From the NCBI RefSeq assembly GCF_051020955.1, contig NC_135015.1, forward strand, positions 6,087,616 to 6,151,615: 64,000 bases of DNA, read 5' to 3'. The position numbers and the translations under genes were made by a program. The stretch is from Megalopta genalis. Lineage: Eukaryota; Arthropoda; Insecta; Hymenoptera; Halictidae. The notes beneath the pieces are model-generated. The model had not been told where the DNA came from and searched no databases. It saw only the letters and a list, made by a program, of their open reading frames with translations. Shown one piece after another: positions 12,150 through 26,013 of this stretch. Position 1 is the stretch's first letter. Every line of letters starts with the position of its first letter.

Positions 12150-15100
12150 AAAAATACCCGGCCCCTCTTTGACTGCAGTCTACCTTGTCCTTCTAACCGT
12201 GACTAATAACGAGAAACTTCTTGCTAGCCGTTGCTTCAACAGACAGACGTAATGATGACTTTCGAGGTAGACGACGTGTAACGAGTTTTCATCCTTTTTC
12301 TGTAACCGAGAGTGGTGGAAAAGCCTCGAATCTTTGAATAATGTTAACAGAATCTCTGGATAGTCTATACTCCCAGCTGGATGTTTTGATTCAGTCTGCA
12401 TCCCCCCTCCCTCCCCTTTTATGTATTCGAAACGGAAAGATTGACAGACGTTTGTCACAGTCATGAGCGATTGTTCGCGACTAGTTTATAATCTCTGCTA
12501 CTGAATATTCATTACTCGGTCCAGGTGGATGCCGAGAGCTGATTAAATTCGAAGCAAATTGGTTTCAATTTTAAACACATATTAACCTACTTCTTATAAT
12601 CTTCGGGATAATTGAAATTTCTGTTCCCGGCGAGTAGCGAATTAACGCTAACCGCGATTCGCGAAATGTTCGCGATGCATGAGCAGCGATTCATCGCGTG
12701 GTTATTCGCCGCAGCATTTTATATTCCACTGTTTCATCATTGGACCAGACCCAGCTCTGCCAACAGTTGAATCAATTACTCGCTAACAATTTCTCAAGTT
12801 CCACTAAAACCGACCAGCCCGACTATTCCCGTCAGTCGAATCACTCGAATTCTCTCCGATAAACTATTAGATGAATAAGAATTGCCTCGGGGACGTGCAA
12901 GAAAATAAACACCCAATGAATAAACGATCGCCGACAACGCAAGCCCGGCCGACAAACTGGAAATCCATCCTGAAGCGAATCGTCTTCCCACAGGTGCTCG
13001 CCGATCGACAGATCCGTATTATTATTTATCATCCATCAGGACTCTCGCCTTGTCTGCCCCGGAGTCTCGATAGACCAGTCCGTGGAGCCGCGATCGATGG
13101 GGGTTCCCCTGGAAATACTCTTTTAACCCGGCGATATTTCCACACCTACATCAATTCCGCGTGCGATTGGCGCGCGCTTACGCACATAGACGCGCTCGTA
13201 CCCGCTCGCAGCCGCTCGCACACGCTCAATCGAAAGCGCCTCTTCCGCGCCGCGCCGTCCTTTCATTGGAGAGAGTTGTGCAGGATGATGGTGGGGGGCA
13301 GAGCGAGAAGGGGTTGTTGCCGGGGGTTGCACGGCAGGAGAGAGGTGCACCGTCGTATTTCACAGTCATTACTGTAACGTGTTACCGAGCGCGCTCGTTG
13401 CGCCACGCAATAAATCGTCGGTTACCGTTACCATGGATGGCGCGCAACGAGGGTACGGGTGTTCGAGGGGCGAGCCCGGCTGTTATTGTGGCGCCCCAAA
13501 CCCCCCTGCGGCGTTCGTATCAACCCTCGAGCTATCGCTGTGACACGGTCTGTTCATAACAATCGTAACCTCTTTTTCCTCTCTTTCCACCGTTCCCACC
13601 TGAGCGGTTTTCCCGACGCCAAGGCGGCGAAACCGTCGCGACGGCGCCCCGGGGAACCCACCGATTTCCCGCCGAAAATCTGAGCCACCCCACGTCCTCT
13701 CAACCACCGCGAACATCACGTTTCGACGCTCCGCCAATTCTAGTTTTCCGGGTCTTGCTTTCGATGAATTTTATACGCGGATTTTCGTTGAAATATGCGT
13801 TGGTACTACGTCGAAAATAATGTGGATTTGTTTATATCGATCATTTTAGAGGTTCTTAGGGAATTCGTTATCTCTCAGAGATAGTTACATAACAATTGCG
13901 ACAAAAGAAACTAACTTAAATCGAGACACTTTAACGTTAGAGCTACTGGACGCGCCTCAGAATGACGTATTTTCGTCTTAGTTTTCTTTCGATTGTATCG
14001 AATTGGGAACGTTTCCGTGAGAAATTCTCTCATTAATTTCTTTTCTCAATTGTACATTGTAACAAGCATACAGTTATACAATTTAGAGAAATTTGTTTTT
14101 GCAACGGTAATACAAAGTAATCAAACGTAATGGAAAAGCATGTATAGAAGACGATTTTCATCCTGAGGAACATATAAGGCTCGACAACTTCGTGAACAGT
14201 CGATATCAGTCATTAAATAAATGCACTTGCACCAAACCCTAGCCATCGAATTCCCAACAAGTGGAAAACATTTCCGATTATTTTCTCGCGAAGGTGTACG
14301 ATCCGGAAACTTACGCCGCAATTCGGCCCTAGCCGAGCTCGCTGGATCTTCGATCCCGATTTATGGATCGCGACCAAGTCCGCTTTTCCTAGTTTCGTGC
14401 CACCGCCGCTGGTTTCTTAAGGGCTGCGCAACCCGTCACTGTATTATACACGCCTAAAACTGTTGTACATAATTCCGCTGGTGGTAGGACGAGGACAAAG
14501 CGACGCGTAACTTCGAGGGAAACCTTTCGCTCCGCGTTGAGAATCCCAAGTATCCAGAGTTTACACGTAACGCGCACGGAGGATCTCGGCAGCGTGTACT
14601 ATTGTCGCACGCGTGTTGGCTTCCGGCATTTACGGGTTTAATCGGAGCCTCGTTCGTCTTCGTGCATCGCGATGATTCCTGCTGAGTTTGGGGAACTATT
14701 GGTCGACGTGGACGTGATCGGTACAAATACGCTCGGGATAACGTGTACACGCGAGGAAGGTCGGAAAGCGTCGCGAAAAAGCGTCCGCCTTCTCGGTATC
14801 TGCCCGTAGGAACGCTGGCAGAAGTGGAAAAATTCAGGAAACGGTATTTCAAATACCACATCCGTAAGAAGAGACAATATTTTCAATTCACGGTGTCTTA
14901 AATGCAAAGTTAAACGTCAACAAGATGGTGGATTGCGGGTTCTTTATTTTACTATTATTGAATTGTTGATAGCTTTATTTATTTAGAAGTTAAAAAAATA
15001 CAAACTAAGTAGTTTATTTTAGTGCTCAATTGTTGTTAGTTTTATCTACTATATATTTATTTCTTAGTCACTTGTCTAGTAACAATAACAATTTCAATCG

Positions 15101-18100
15101 ACAAATCACAGTAAATCATGATAACGTGAGACAACAATTTCATTTAAGACTCTTGTACTAAAGAAAATGTTCAAGTTGTCTGTTGAGAATCTCATTTATA
15201 AGCTTCTAGTAGATAAAGGTTGAAAAATCGGATGCACATACTAGCAAGATACTTAGAAAGTGCAACATTATAATCCTATGTTTCAAATACTAACAAAAAG
15301 TCATACAGAAATTTAAAAGTGAAATCCAATAATCTTCACCATCTTTTGTAGCAAGTGATTATAATATTGCCGCATGGAATAAAACGTTCCATTTTTAAAG
15401 CAGTAATTACAAGAAAAATAGGCTAAGTAATATTTCCCGTTTAAAATAGTATCTCGCCCACTTCTGCACGCGAAACGCTTTCGGGTCATCGTGTACATAT
15501 ACGCGCGTTTATACGGTTATTAATGGACCCGTGTGGATGCGTGTGTGTGTGTGCGTGACTGACTTGGCGGAATGCGGCTGTTGAAGGAAAATGGCTGTAC
15601 GATTTCGTTTCCTCGGTACGGAACGTACATTCTGAATGTTCATTTATACAGGACGAATATTTATACGATTATTATGCGTGATATACGAGCCCGGCACATT
15701 CTTATTTTCTTGTGGAATCTTATGCGAACGTTCAAAGACTGGTAAAATCAATTTTCTCGGCGACAACGAAAGACTATCCATTTTTTCGGTGACTTTTAAA
15801 TATCGATGATTTTCACGAGAATTCTAGATGTCGTAATATTCGACAGATTCTAATTTATTGAGCGCGTACAGTCGATAAGAATTCGAAACAGTTCGGAACC
15901 TCGTCTCTCGCGACCATATTCATGCATGTACACGTGACAATATACATAATTATATATATATATACATACATGAAAAATATATGTATACATGATTGATATA
16001 AATAAGAGGAAAAAATATATACATACACACACATATATATATATATAAATATACAAAAAGGGAGTTATGTAAATTACACGTTGTTCATATTTGTTGAGAA
16101 TACGCATCGTGCAGACACCGTCGGTTCCACTATTATTTATTTCTACAATGACGGTCGACCGTCACTGATCGACGTCCACTTTTAAGTATCGCTAATGCGG
16201 GGCGTTATACGTCGTATCGGCCTCTCTGGTTTTTTCACGGGAACACGATCTCTAACGATACTCTGTCTCTAGGTCCTTTTTCGGGTTTATGTCGTATTTT
16301 GTGCGTTTTCATTTTGTTTCTATGCGCATATAGATATATAGTACATACATATATATACCACACATACACACGTATAGATATATCGCGCAGTGTTCGAGTC
16401 TCGAACAATCATTGTTGTCGCAAACGAACGCGATATTGCGACGCCTCTAATTACAAAGAACGATTTGACTGACAAAGCTAGCTTTTGTTTGGCCGCGGCC
16501 ATGTTTTCAAACACGTCCGCCAATCGGTCGAAACGATCGCATTGTTCGCTCGTGTAGCTTTTTCGCCGTTTCAATCAGTATCTTTTGCAAGAATTGTACA
16601 ATCTCAATCGATGCCAGAACGCGGCAAATCGATGCGCGAGGCACGCGATTCATACACGTGTATAGGCATATATGTACATGTATACATACGTTGCGCTTTA
16701 CAACAATTCTGTACATACCATTCGGCAATTGCTCGGACACTGGAACCGATCGTGCTCTCGACGAACCTCGAAAATCAAGCATTCGAAAAAGGACCGCGCG
16801 CATCGAGGCGCCATCACGTCTTTAAAATCAAAACAGCGTTGGGAACTCGGCAACGAACAACTGAGGGTCCAAATACTGGATTATCATCATAGTTTGTTCC
16901 ATTTTGCAATTAACCGTTTGAGTACTTCCAGACTTTTGCATAAATCTGGACTAAAGACGCCAAGCTGACGCGCTTCTTGCGTCTTCCGCGAAATGACAGT
17001 GCGATAATTCTTCTCTGATCACAGTAGAATCTCGGTTATTCCAATTGGTGAAGAGAACGTGGATGTTCGGATGATTGAACAACAATCGGTATTTGTTTGT
17101 AATATAAATCTCAACTGTTTTCATGTGAAATATATTCGGATAATAGAGAATCCAGATATCGAAGGTTCTGCTGTGTTCAGAGCCCTAAATAAGCTACAAA
17201 GTTTATGTTATCATATATATAAACTACAGATTAATACAGTTTTCAAAAGAATCCAAAAATCAGTTCAACCGATGCTGGTTTATGGGCTGGCACTCAAATG
17301 GTTAAATTAGAAGCACGCAACAAATAATGTTATCAAGGTTCTCTTTGCACTATATAATGCGAGCTAATATCCTAATTGAATATCGCACAGTGACAACGTT
17401 GCCCGTTCGACCAATACGATAAACGAGCACAGAACGTTCCATGATCGTGTTCAAATTGGCTCCGATTTCAGTAACTTTGCGATCGTGCGACATTCAATTA
17501 GGACACAGCCTTCGCTACACAATAATGCACTGATCAAAGTTGAATGACACATAGAAAACACACTTAGAATTAGCAACATCGAACAAGTTTAAAGCGCAAG
17601 AATGGAACGAATTTTCTGGACAATCAGATATTTCTCCCGGGAAGCAAAACTAGCTACCGATCCCCAACGCTGATCACCAACGAATCATTGAACATCCCTA
17701 ATTGCTCTGTTACCCGGGACGAAGCCCGGTTCAGACGTTGACCAAACCAGACAACCAATCAAACTAAAACCTGTTATGACGTGGATCTCTTGACCGGAAG
17801 TTACGAAAAATGTTCACAGACGCATGGCTGGCAAACTCTGTGGTCCTACGTCAAGCAAAGCGTCGTCTGCCTCTACCCCCATTCCATTAGGTACTGTTCA
17901 AAAGACACAACGAATATCGAAAGCGAAACGACAAGCGCGCACGCAACATCCGCACACGTACACACACACATACATCACCAGCACCCACACAAAGCGACAC
18001 GCTGTCTGTCACACGAAACACTACCACACACACGCAGACCGAAACGTGCGCGAGCACAGGCTCACCGCACACTACGAGTATAGCTGCGACGCAAGGGAGA

Positions 18101-21100
18101 ATGATTAGACGCGAAAGTGCAGCGCCTCCTTTTCCGCGAAGACGATAAAGGGGGAGAGAAAACGAATGTTTCGCAAACTCGAACAGAGAGGAACGAAAGG
18201 AAAGTGTCCCTGCGAGAAATAGAGACGGGTCAAGCGCGTGAACACCGGACCGGAGAAAAAGAATATCAGAAAAAAACGAGAGATGGGAAGAAGAGAGACA
18301 GGTGCCGAAAGCGTCCGTGACCCTACACCCCCGAACGCGGCTCTGGCACCTGCTCTCTTTTTCCTACAGACCCCCGTCCCCATTTCATCGACTTCTTCTT
18401 CTTCTCTCTAGCCTGTAGAATTAGATAGACGAGAGGAAACAGAAAAGAAAAGAACACTGAGATGAACGCACGTCCGAATCTAGGATGCCCAATGGCGAAG
18501 CTGCGCGCGGTTGCACGTTGCAATTCTTGCAAATATTCCGACTTCTGCAATTCACGATTTTACGTTCGAAATGATTCAGAATAGCTATTCGATTGTAGAA
18601 CAAAATTTTGTAAATTGCTTATGTGAGTGAAGAAGTTTTTGAAAAATGATTCTTGTCGATCTGTATTGGCTTCTTAACGATCGAAAGGCCAACGACGACC
18701 CGCGACAGCCTCGCTAGCCAGCCAAAGCAATAGCCAATCCCCGATGGAAGCGAGGATGAAAGGGCCTATCAGAGATCATTCTTAGCCCTTCGTTATCGTG
18801 CATGCGTATGTGTGGGGGTGGGAAAGTCGACGGAGTGAAACACATCCGTCTTGAAGACGTGCTAAGTGATCAGCTGAATTCGGGATAGAAGCGTGTGACT
18901 TAAGAGTCATTTATCGAGAGCAGTCGATGCAATTAACGTTTATGATACCCCGACTACCTTGCTCCCATCGTTCCTTTCTTTCTCTCTGTCTCTGCTCCCC
19001 CCGGCCCTTACAATCCCCGTGTCCAATCCCAGGTCTTCCTGTTTCTCTGACGCCATACCCATTCCGCGATCCAATCAGTCTGGAAAAGAGTTTAACGTGT
19101 TTCTCTCTAGTAGACGTTTGATCTTCGTAGTTGGTTGAGATGTAGTCACGTTCAATGTAATCTCTAAGCTAAACACTTTAATCGAAAACACTTAGCGTAG
19201 GTCATATAGATATAAACGATATAGGCGTTTTCCGGATGTTCAAGCGGAAGCATCCTGCCGGTAGCCGAGACGCCGAATCGCTCGTCTGCGGTTCTCTTAA
19301 TGGATCCTTGTAAAAAAACAATCGTGTCGCCGATTATGATAATCGACGGGATCGCTCGGCCAATCTACGGCAGGCGATCTGTCGCGTGAACATTCAAGCT
19401 CTTCGCTTTTTCTTGAATATTGGCTGTGCGACGGAGTTTGTTTCATCGAGACCTAAAGTATCTTCATTACTCAATTTAGTAAGTTATACTATCTTCTAGA
19501 ACTGTGTCTATTCCTCCAGTGCATGAGTGGCGAGAACCATGAAGAAAATTATTACTATCTTATTTGGTTGCCCTTTTGACGATATCTCGAAGCAGAAAAA
19601 ACATTTTCTGGAACTGAAGATTTTACTGTGAAATAAAAATGCTTTGATAAAACGATAGCAGATGTAAATTTGTTCGAAGTGTATACCGTTTTGTCTTCGG
19701 TCTAATCATTTTTCAGGCATATTCATAAAATCTGCAGTATTATTATTACAGTCTTGCTCCTGTTTCATTTTCGTAGAGTTCGTCAATGAGTTCAACGAAT
19801 ATTCTAACTTTTCAACGATATTTTCAAACAAAAAAGCACATTTGCTGATGCAACTGTTTGTACATTTAAATATACTCTCTTTGTCTCGCTGTGTTTCCGC
19901 GGTACAATTCCATTTTAGAAGTTTCATTGACGTATTAATTAAAAGTCTGAACAGAATACAGTCTCCCCAGACCACAGTCATCCACTGGAGGATTAAGTAA
20001 TTGGATGAATCGCATCAACGTCTTACGAAAACATGAAATTTCGCGACGATCAGTGAAATCGAAAACGCTCATGCTACAAACGAAAATGATATCCCTAGAC
20101 TACAGCAGATTCAGAACGCGAAACCGGACTTCTGTGTGCGCAAACACGTCCGGTAATCGGTCCAATTCAATTGGAATCACGCAGCAGAGCAAATGAGATC
20201 CAGGTCGAAAGGGAATCGGCAGGATGCTGACGTTGCGATACCGCTATCTCTTATCCAGAGCAAATTACATATTGCTAAACGTAGAGTAAGGCATCCGCTA
20301 AGTTAGGCGAGAGTAAAAGAGAAAAAACAAGAACGAGAACGTAAGAAAGAGAGTACCGACCCTCGTAGAAAAAGATTACTGCACCGAAGCAAACTGCACG
20401 AGGAGAGAAAGACAAGGACAAGCAAACCGAGAAAAGGGGAAACGAAAAAAATCCGAGGAAATTGTGCTTTTTGTATCGTTCTCCCGCTTACCTTCCACGC
20501 CTGTTCAATGTCCTCGATCTCCACCCTCCGCCGCCTTCCTGTCGAACATTGAAAATCAAGCGTAAAAGCAAGGACGACACTAGAAAAGTGACACATACCG
20601 CAAAGCCTCGGCGCTAAAGCGATTTCATCTTGCGATCCGCGTCGAAGTACGATCGATCGCGTTTTCAAGCTCGGACTCGACGTAAACACATATGTATATT
20701 CCCTTGAATCTCGTATACTAAATACCCGGCAATCTTGTTATCTTTTGTACTTCGGTATTATTGTTTGCCAACGTTTGTTGACGCAACCACGCGAACACAC
20801 AGACATCGGATGTAACATGCGAGGAATATTCGAGTTTAAAAGATCATTCGTTGCGAACCTCTCGCGCCGGTAATTATGCAATTAGAACAATTAAATATTG
20901 CGTGTTATTACAAACAGCCTCGAGGGAAACGATTTGACGAACAATTACAATCGGCCGGGCTTCTAAACGGAACAATTGAAAAAACGCCGGCACAACAAAC
21001 GCGGCGAAAACGTCTACGAACGCGATCCTGGTCGTCGCGAGAGAGGCTGGACGACATCACGACGATCAATTGTAGGTTGACTTTAATGAAAACAATAAGA

Positions 21101-22350
21101 GTGTCCTCTCTCGCAAGGGAACTGCTACAAGGTATCCGATTTTTCTGAAGATTCTGCATGAAGCAACTTTCTAACGGTGGAAAACGTTTCCGACATCTTT
21201 GTGTCTTAGAAAATGATGCGTGGAAAATCCTGGGATAATGCTGCAACAATTTTTACCGTCCACTTTTAATTTGTAACGCTTTGTTCTAAACAACCATATG
21301 TTATAAGACGAACATAAACGAAAGCGAACTTTTGTATAGCATTCAGAGAAATTTACAATGTAAGGATTAGAACTATTGTTAACTTCATCTCTTGTCGATA
21401 TACAAAGACGATTTTAGGAAACCTGAATGTAGTCTGTAACATTAGGTTATTGAATTCAAAAGATTATTGAACACTAAGTAAAAGTTGACATAGGTTTAAA
21501 AACTGGACGCTACAACAGCATTGTTAAAATGTATCGAACATAAATAACGCTCAAAGTGTTGTCATGTGTTACACTAAGAATCTAATTCTTACGTTGCAAA
21601 CTTATGTAAATACAATACTACTTTTGTTTGACAATCATCGAATAATTGAAGAAGCTGTTCATTGTATGTAGAATGTAAAAAGACAGTATGAAGTTTAGGC
21701 ACCAAAAATTTTCGCTGACACTTTCCGTAAACACTTTCAACGAATTAATCGTCGAGAATTATCACACGTTGAATCAATAAATCTTTACTTTGATAATTTA
21801 CTTTACTTCGATAATTGAATTGTCCAAGGAATTTTGTGGAAGTGCACGAAGTCTCGCAATCTACCGCAATTTCTCACCCGAAATTAGCGTGCAAATTAAC
21901 CATCAGAAAAATGAGATTCTTAGAGCCGTTCCCTCGTCAGCCTTGCTTTCTCGATCGTCCTAACCAAGATCCTTACGAGATCCTTACCAATCCACGTCCC
22001 GTCCCGATGTAACGTAGCACGCGTTCGCGCAAACTGTGATCCGATTTCGATTCTGTTCTGTTCACGGAGTTGCCGCTAAACGAAACGGACGAAGCAAATA
22101 CACAGTAAACGCGTCGACAACGTGCCAAGCACGTGAACACACTACCATCAGTTGCGTACACGTACGGAAAATAAAGGAAAGAGCAAGGACGAGGACCTCC
22201 TCGATCCTCGTCCCTCGAATACAATTAATAGAATGCGAAGATTCACGAGGAGAGCATAAATCAGGTTTAAACGCTCATTTGCACGAATTCTAATTTTCTC
22301 GATGGAAACAAGCGAAGAGATCGAAGGAGTGCGTTCGAAAGAATATTGTG
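12150..22350. other. Intronic segment without a supported gene
   Basis: CpG-dense blocks at about 13.1-13.7, 14.2-14.9 and 16.5-16.9 kb alternate with AT-rich DNA at 14.9-15.5, 17.0-17.4 and 21.2-21.8 kb. TA-type microsatellites occur at 15946-15970, 16016-16050 and 16321-16385. An ACAC-rich stretch lies near 17950-18040. No domain-bearing open frame was recognised on either strand. Confidence 0.6.
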
Positions 22351-22360
22351 AGAACGTGTG

Positions 22361-22455
22361 AGAAAGAGAGAGAGGGAGAGAAAGGAAAGAGAGAAAGAGA
22401 GTGAGAGAAAGAGCGCGCGAGAGAGAGAGAACGAGTGTGTGTGAGAGAGAGAGAC
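22361..22455 (+). repeat. (GA)n low-complexity tract
   Basis: Purine-rich GAGA/GAAA tract with minor CGCG and GTGTGT interruptions. Confidence 0.9.
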
Positions 22456-24119
22456 ATTTGAGTCGCTGGTGTAATAAGCTAATGCCAAAGAGAAAGACAC
22501 ATCTGTCCTGAGCTTATACATATGTTAAACGACACGATGCTTAAACAATATTATTGATACTTTTATGCGTGGCTATAGTTCGCTCGCGTTAACGTCACCG
22601 TCCCCTACACAAAACAAGGAAAACCGTATACTGTTCGATCACTATGCGAGAATTTTTGGCATCCCCTTCGCGTTGCATTTGGTCATTCCGTCTGTCGACG
22701 TTTCCGTACGACTATAGTTCGCTCGGGAAGCAAAGAAAAAATTGAAAATGGCAAATGGAAAAATTAGCCCTAGACGATACTCGATCCGAAACGACGCGGT
22801 TAACGTTATCGAGCTATGGTCCGATTGTTGCTATTCGTAAGATTGTTGTTATATCGCTGTGATCGCGCGTGGGTTTCTATAATACGTTGCCCGATCCGGG
22901 GGATCTGATCGACCGACCGAACCGAATCGATCGATCGATCGACTCTTCTCGCGCTCACCGAATCACTTTTCCGTCGACGTGCGGGAGAAACACGCATACG
23001 TAAGAATACTTGAAGGAAGGCGCGCGCGTCGTTCTCGTCAAACCGGCTCGGAACAATTGGGGAAACGTTCGAAACATTATACCGTCCATGATGTTGAAAT
23101 ATTTATGCATAATCGCCGCCGAATGATGCAGACATTGGATTTCGCGGACCGGCTCTGCCGTTCGATCACGGCCTTTCTGTTGGAACACCGACTTGGTGAT
23201 CTCGAGGACGCGAGCGACACGATTTTTCGTCTTTTCTTTACTATCGCGATCGGTTTCCTCCTCGTCGAGCAAAAGTACCTATCCTTTTGATATACGGTGC
23301 GTCGCGCAACCGGTCGTGCAAAATCGAGCAACAATCACTTGGAAACGAAGAACGCGAGCTCTAGACTGTAGACGTTCCTGTTACACGAAAATCGCCGAAG
23401 TTAATTACGAAAGAAACGAACTACAAATAATTTATACAGTTTTAATTAGTCGCAAATGGTTCAAGGATTTTCTTAAATTCTTTCAATGATGATTTCGTAC
23501 CTCAGCTATTAATTTTTGTCAGTCACAAGTGCTTTTTAACGGCACACGTCGTATTCACTATTACCTTTCTTTTTATTTTATTTCTAACTTAACAACTAAT
23601 CCTGTCGCTCATCGTATCGCAGTATAAATTACATTATTACATTATTAGTATACATTATATATGTAAACAGAAATGAACTGAGCCAAAAGGTTCATTTCCG
23701 AACGCAGGAAGTAGTAGTTCAACTTGTATTGTTTCTTCGTTTTCGATGGATTTTGCAGATTCCATCTCCAGTCGCACGACATTCTGTATTTTAAAGCTTG
23801 TTACGAAGAATTTTCGATGACTGTTGTTATCATTGCTACTGTTATTGTATCGTTGGTTCGCGGTTCGAACGTTTTGGTTATCGGGGGCGCAGTTCGAATG
23901 GTTCAGTCGCGGGAAGTTTTTCTCTGGAGGTCGCTTCAAGTTTTCTTACTCGTGCATCCCGACGAGATTCGACTCGGCCCGGTGAGACTCTATTATTATA
24001 CATACACTTATGATATCTTTCTCGATGTAAATTGCAATCAAAGAGACGCTTCTTCTCCGACATCCCTTTACGCTCTATATACGATGCGTCTTGGTGAAAC
24101 GATGAACGACAATTTGTAA

Positions 24120-24560
24120 CGTAAACGGGGGTTGAGAAAATCGTGCTATTACCGAGACCGTCTTGACCAGGGTTCGGGCAATCTATTAAAAAACACCGAC
24201 GATAAGACGAGAAGAGAAACGAAAGATAAGCAAATTAATAAGAGGACATCCGCAGTCACGAGAGAGTTTTGTAAATGTATCACGGGTACTCGGTGAGGAG
24301 AGAGACAGAAGAAAAAAAAATGCTAAAAGAAAACCGAAAAAATCGTGGACAAAAAAATGAGATAAAGAGGATACAGATACGATAAACGTAACATCAAAAT
24401 GTCCATCAGAGGATCACTCTGGAGCAAAACGAGAGAAACAAGTTTATTTACACATGCGTACATATTAACGACACAATGTAATGATTCGCTGATGCTCTAT
24501 TATTATAATAATTAAGGATTATAAATAATGAATGTCTGTAATAAATAAAAACTACCACGC
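24120..24560 (+). other. Purine-rich, 3'UTR-like stretch ending in tandem AATAAA
   Basis: A-rich, G-containing DNA resembling the 55-60 kb UTR segment. It ends with overlapping AATAAATAAA at 24540-24549. It could be part of an alternative terminal exon of the Musashi gene. I could not identify an upstream coding piece with a convincing acceptor in the right phase, so this rests on base texture only. Confidence 0.2.
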
Positions 24561-25960
24561 AAACGGATCAGAGGGGATTGAGAGGGGAACGAACATCCAT
24601 GGCGCGTCTCGTACTAAAAGAAACTGAAAGAAAATGTCTTTAGAGAAAGATCGAACGCACCCCATGGGAATCGCCAGGGGAATCTGTGGCGTTTTCTTTC
24701 AGTACGGGATCGCACGTTTCAATTCGAGATATACTATGAGCTAGGTACCACCTAACGCGATCGTTAAACTGCTTTCGGTGAAACAGCGAATACGTTTGCC
24801 ATTCCACTATTTTTCTGGTACACTTTGGTACCAAGTTTTTCAGGACGTAATTACGTCCGCGATATCCAAGGGGGATGAGAACCTGCATACGTACACACAA
24901 AGACACGTACACACATTAACCATATTATTGCGCACTCGTGGCAACGAGTGCAGTTCTATTATTACATGTACACAACCAGGAAAAGTTGAAGGCAGCGAGA
25001 GCAACTTTCGACTTGAATTTTCTAGGATGTACTTGAAACTTTCGATGCTGGATTAAGCGCGCCGCGTCGTCGATGAAATATCAAAACGTCGCGTTACATC
25101 TCCTCAATTAGAATTCACGGTTTACGTCCCAGGCACGCTGGGAAAATTCAATTCAATCTCCCATTAATCCGGATCGAGTTGAATCGCGAATGCAAATACG
25201 CCCGTCGCGTTTTACGGCGAATTTTCTATTAAAGATATAACGCGCCCGTTCCGCCGAATTATCGAGGCGAGACGAATCTCTGATGAGTGCCAACGTTTGA
25301 TTAACAAGATATTCGTCTAACGAATATACAATATTCAGATAAACTGTGGACTGCTTTGGGTGTTCTTGCTTTAGTTGATGAACTGCGACGTTCGCTCTCT
25401 ATAGTAGCACAAAACTGGGCGGGCTGCAAGGATCGTTCGGTATAGTTCACTTCGCTCCCATTTGTCGACCTCGCGTTTCCCCCACTCACCTCTTCAGCGG
25501 CAACGCCTCAGCCACGCCTATTGCAAGCAATAGAGAAGGAATGTTGTGATAAATTGATTCTGGCACAAATTATTTTAGACTGTGAAACGAATTAGTCCAT
25601 CCTCTTCATTCATTGGCTACAGAGGGAAATTCAATTTTATGATGGAATTATAAACACGTCGACTGACGACAGTGGAGGAAAAGTATTGCAGCAAATTTTT
25701 CACTAGATTAAACAGTTACATTTTATTGTAAAAAAAATAAGGGAGGAAGTGCTACACAATAAAATTGTATTATAAAATAGAAAACGTAGGAAATAAATGA
25801 CACAGTCAGCAATGGATAAGGAATATTACAACAATTTGCTTCTAATTATTGATCAGATTATTTGAGGTATTAAACGCAACGAATCAGACTAGTTCATGGT
25901 TTATTGACATCGAAAAAAAAGACAAATTTCAATATGAAATGGAAAACATAAGATGTAAAT

Positions 25961-26013
25961 CTTTTTACATGCTTGACATATATGTTAATGCAATGTCAAC
26001 TATGTAAAGAAAG
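25961..26013 (+). ncRNA. Pre-miRNA-like hairpin
   Basis: The left arm (25961-25979, CTTTTTACATGCTTGACAT) pairs with the right arm (25993-26013) along about 19-20 positions, with two mismatches and one bulged base, around a 13-nt loop. Pairing extends by two further base pairs outward. Size and shape fit a short insect pre-miRNA or the remnant of a small foldback element. I do not recognise a known mature miRNA in either arm, and AT-rich DNA makes such hairpins by chance fairly often. Confidence 0.25.
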